IMG/VR virus record: IMGVR_UViG_3300026521_000148
Location: 1-64,000 of that record
Length of the DNA: 64,000 nucleotides
Direction: 5' to 3' (one strand)
Origin: a virus
A program made the translations under genes and the position numbers. The notes under the pieces were generated by a model that worked only from the letters and a program-made list of their open reading frames with translations, was not told the DNA's origin and searched no databases. Below are positions 62,155-64,000 of this stretch, in pieces (position 1 is the first letter of the stretch; each line of letters begins with the position of its first letter).

Positions 62155-62436
62155 TCACTTCAATTCATTCGCTTGTTGTTCGGGCTGTTTCTTTTTCACA
62201 TAGTTTAATAAGAAATCAGTAACACCTGTATTTCTCAGTAATCTTTCACCGAACCAAAATACAATAATGACTATCATGATATCGCTTAACTTGTCTATAT
62301 AAATATCTGGTAAATCATCGTGTTTAAAAAATGTGTATACATAAAGTATCGTGAATACATATGTTAAAACAGGTCTTATAGACGACTTTAATTTTAATAC
62401 CCAATTAGGACTATAGTTATCTGTATTTAATTCCAT
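62155..62436 (-). CDS. Holin candidate, two membrane helices (93 aa)
   Basis: Membrane helices at about residues 21-38 and 48-66, with F-W-F-G-E-R-L at the end of the second, resembling the F-x-G-x-R motif of three-helix phage holins; a basic Q/K-rich C-terminal tail follows. It overlaps the peptidase gene upstream by 10 nt. Holin function would form the inner-membrane lesion for lysis. The lysis enzymes elsewhere support but do not prove this. Confidence 0.55.
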   Translation of the reverse strand: MELNTDNYSPNWVLKLKSSIRPVLTYVFTILYVYTFFKHDDLPDIYIDKLSDIMIVIIVFWFGERLLRNTGVTDFLLNYVKKKQPEQQANELK

Positions 62437-62954
62437 GGTAATTTCCTTAGATTTATTAATGGTTTATATTCAGCATATTTAACATTAGGATCTTTATAAA
62501 TAGAAACTAAATTAAATAATAGGTTAGGTGATACACTAGAAGGCTCTAAGTACCACATAGGTTTATAGCCATCTATTTTTAATACGTTACTAGCTACTTC
62601 AGAACAGAACCACATATCACTTCTATCTTTAAACGGTAAAACAAAACCTATTATACCAGCGTAGTCATATTTTTGATCTACTATAGATTCTAGGAATTCA
62701 ACTATTACATCTTGATTATTTATAGGTACATGTACGTAATCGTATCTACTAGCATTTATATCATTTAGTATATGTTCATTTTTAACTACTTTACCCCTAC
62801 CCTCTTTTGCTTCGTAACTAACATATTCACCATTTACTTTTAAAATTATTGCTACATGGCTATAAGGACCATTTGTCCAAGCTGCTATAAGCTTACTTGT
62901 AAAAGCAGTATCATTTACATCGGTTCTTCTAAATCCCAATATCATAGTATCCAT
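62427..62954 (-). CDS. Permuted papain-like (YiiX/NlpC-P60 type) peptidase or amidase (175 aa)
   Basis: Pattern of circularly permuted NlpC/P60 enzymes: an early YSHVAIILKV (catalytic-type His near residue 33), E in SYEAKEGRG, and a later MWFCSEVASNVL with the nucleophile Cys, preceded by YDYAGIIGFVLP. No signal peptide. Such enzymes cleave peptide or acyl bonds in cell-wall or lipid substrates. It sits between two membrane-protein genes, so a lysis or envelope role is likely. Confidence 0.7.
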   Translation of the reverse strand: MDTMILGFRRTDVNDTAFTSKLIAAWTNGPYSHVAIILKVNGEYVSYEAKEGRGKVVKNEHILNDINASRYDYVHVPINNQDVIVEFLESIVDQKYDYAGIIGFVLPFKDRSDMWFCSEVASNVLKIDGYKPMWYLEPSSVSPNLLFNLVSIYKDPNVKYAEYKPLINLRKLPWN

Positions 62955-62956
62955 AT

Positions 62957-63265
62957 CTAACCCCTAAATAATAAAAATAAAACAGTTAACGTTATCATAA
63001 CTGCATTTTTAGATGTATATATGATATCTAATATATCAGGAGTATGTTTACTTTTATTAAAATAGTCATATACCTCTTTACTAGTAGCTACTAATACTAC
63101 TATAACTGTAGCTAAAATAAATATAGTAGCCATAGACATAGTAATAAAGAAAGAAACTAATGTTAACACTATAAGGCTTATAGTATATAAAACATCACCG
63201 TAATACGCATGTAATAACTTATCATTAGGGATAAATTCATTAAGTCTTTTTAAGATCTTCTCCAT
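62957..63265 (-). CDS. Small membrane protein (102 aa)
   Basis: Starts with a short helical segment ending DKLLHAYYG, then membrane helices at about 26-62 and 84-100 with a charged loop (SKEVYDYFNKSKHTPDILD). The N-D-K-L-L-H...G and K-E-x-x-D pattern is seen in small membrane proteins of several tailed phages, with unknown function. Opens the operon with the peptidase and holin candidate. Confidence 0.7.
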   Translation of the reverse strand: MEKILKRLNEFIPNDKLLHAYYGDVLYTISLIVLTLVSFFITMSMATIFILATVIVVLVATSKEVYDYFNKSKHTPDILDIIYTSKNAVMITLTVLFLLFRG

Positions 63266-63308
63266 AGGAATCCTTTAATTTTAAATCATATAAATTAAAA
63301 AATAATAG

Positions 63309-63338
63309 AACATAGTAGGACATCAGTCCTACTATGTT
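63309..63338 (-). terminator. Hairpin terminator
   Basis: AACATAGTAGGAC / GTCCTACTATGTT perfect 13-bp stem followed on the minus strand by CTATTATTTTTTAATTT. Confidence 0.85.
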
Positions 63339-63339
63339 G

Positions 63340-64000
63340 TTATTTGTATTTTCTAACTATACCAGCGATAGCAACTTCTCTTTCATAGAGCTTATCTACT
63401 AATGCAACACCTTCTTCTGCTAATTGATCATCAGCACGTGTTTCGATTTCATTAAATCTTTGAACAGCGTAATCGATAGTAGCTTTTGTAGCTTCAGGTA
63501 GATTAGCTTTAGCGTCATCAGAAGTGATAGCCCATAATGCAGAGATAGCTGAGAATGACAATGAAACCATCTTAGCTAGATCAGCGATAGAGTCTTCATT
63601 GTTACGAACAGTTAGGTCTCTTTCATGCGCTATAAGTTTCTTCTCTTGTTCTCTAGGTAATGAAGTTATCTCGATAGCTGGTTCAGGTCTAACTTCTGTT
63701 GTCTCTTCACCACGGTATGCTAATAACCATTGGTTATCTTTTTCAATAGCTTCCATTCCTTCTACTGCTTGTGTTATTTCACCTTTTTCAACGATAGGTT
63801 GTTTAACGCCATAATCATCGAAAACATATGTAGTTTTGTCAAGAAGCTGTGCTTTTCTTTCATTAAGCTTTTCAATAACAGCTTCGTCTGTAACCGCTTC
63901 TACAGCTGGTTCTATAACAACACCTGTCTCTTCATCGATAACTTCTTCTTTACCAGATAGTTGTAATCCGATATTTTCTAGTTCTTTGTTTAGCTCATAT
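63340..64000 (-). CDS. Hypothetical protein, 5' end cut by the window (at least 220 aa)
   Basis: The frame is open from the stop at 63340 to the window edge, so the Met at 63756 is internal and the true start lies beyond 64000. The visible product is acidic and E/V/A-rich (EEVIDEETGVVIEPAVEAVT), then EKDNQWLLAYRGEE, then a helical C-terminal half. It ends IVRKYK and is followed by a strong terminator. No family is recognised; the strong terminator and clean codon use suggest a well-expressed virion or assembly protein (inference). Confidence 0.75.
   Translation of the reverse strand, partial: YELNKELENIGLQLSGKEEVIDEETGVVIEPAVEAVTDEAVIEKLNERKAQLLDKTTYVFDDYGVKQPIVEKGEITQAVEGMEAIEKDNQWLLAYRGEETTEVRPEPAIEITSLPREQEKKLIAHERDLTVRNNEDSIADLAKMVSLSFSAISALWAITSDDAKANLPEATKATIDYAVQRFNEIETRADDQLAEEGVALVDKLYEREVAIAGIVRKYK

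Noticed and set aside
63340-63756. Complete 138-aa gene
   Set aside because: The frame stays open upstream to the window edge with similar composition, so the Met at 63756 is internal.
1-64000. tRNA genes, CRISPR arrays and insertion sequences
   Set aside because: None could be recognised by eye; AT-rich tRNAs could be missed, so a tRNAscan run would be needed to exclude them.
1-64000. Phage-nucleus genes (tubulin-like PhuZ, nuclear-shell protein)
   Set aside because: No tubulin GTP-binding motif and no recognisable shell protein occur in this window. The 492-aa unknown was considered but shows nothing diagnostic.

Overview
The window is one AT-rich, gene-dense piece of a jumbo bacteriophage genome. 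The strongest evidence is genes for two different multi-subunit, phiKZ-like RNA polymerases: a complete beta-like subunit, and two unrelated-looking beta'-N subunits that each carry a DFDGD catalytic loop. Alongside them are a large terminase, a prohead-protease candidate, a very long tape-measure protein with a built-in lysozyme, an inner/outer spanin pair, a gp46/Rad50-like ATPase, RuvC, RNase H, NAD-dependent DNA ligase and class Ia ribonucleotide reductase. Spanins, lipoprotein signals and an outer-membrane beta-barrel imply a Gram-negative host. A low-GC host, possibly a Campylobacterota member, fits but is only an inference.

Layout: 1-1656 terminase 3' exon behind a group I intron. 1.7-8.2 kb, minus strand: small unknowns, prohead-protease candidate, unknown virion-type proteins. 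8.3-13.1 kb: RNA polymerase beta split by a 577-nt group I intron. 13.2-15.2 kb: zinc/cysteine proteins and a MYG1 homologue. 15.3-15.7 kb: GC-richer, gene-free, highly structured RNA candidate. 16.2-17.8 kb: beta'-N paralogue 2. 17.9-25.5 kb, plus strand: tape measure. 25.5-27.7 kb: minus-strand unknowns. 27.8-31.9 kb, plus: RuvC, spanins, baseplate-spike-like protein. 31.9-33.6 kb, minus: HD hydrolase and unknown. 33.7-36.1 kb, plus: gp46-like ATPase. 37.3-42.4 kb, minus: beta'-N paralogue 1 broken by three group I introns, two of which hold endonuclease genes. 42.5-45.6 kb: AAA+ ATPase and unknowns. 45.8-48.1 kb, plus: RNase H and exported lytic transglycosylase. 48.1-52.2 kb, minus: membrane protein and DNA ligase. 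52.3-57.0 kb, plus: nrdB and intein-containing nrdA. 57.1-61.0 kb, minus: a five-gene operon encoding a membrane protein, a stand-alone response regulator, a transmembrane histidine kinase, a cysteine-rich periplasmic protein and an outer-membrane beta-barrel. 61.1-64.0 kb, minus: small proteins, a holin candidate, a permuted papain-like peptidase, and a gene cut by the window edge.

Three things stand out. First, the beta'-N gene can be reassembled by hand into four exons. Its Mg-binding motif N-M-D-F-D-G-D is cut twice, so a 12-nt exon coding only F-D-G-D lies between two group I introns. Introns of the same family also cut beta (at the conserved L-G-x-N-[MI]-Q site) and the terminase. Second, the phage carries what looks like its own two-component signalling operon with periplasmic and outer-membrane partners. 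Third, a roughly 345-nt gene-free region folds into several perfect long-range stems and looks like an undescribed structured RNA.

Transcription units are marked by two repeated upstream motifs: an AT-rich motif TATATTATTAATATAGTA before many minus-strand units, and a TTTGAAATTATA-type motif before others, including several large genes. Most units end in a long, near-perfect hairpin followed by a T-rich tract.
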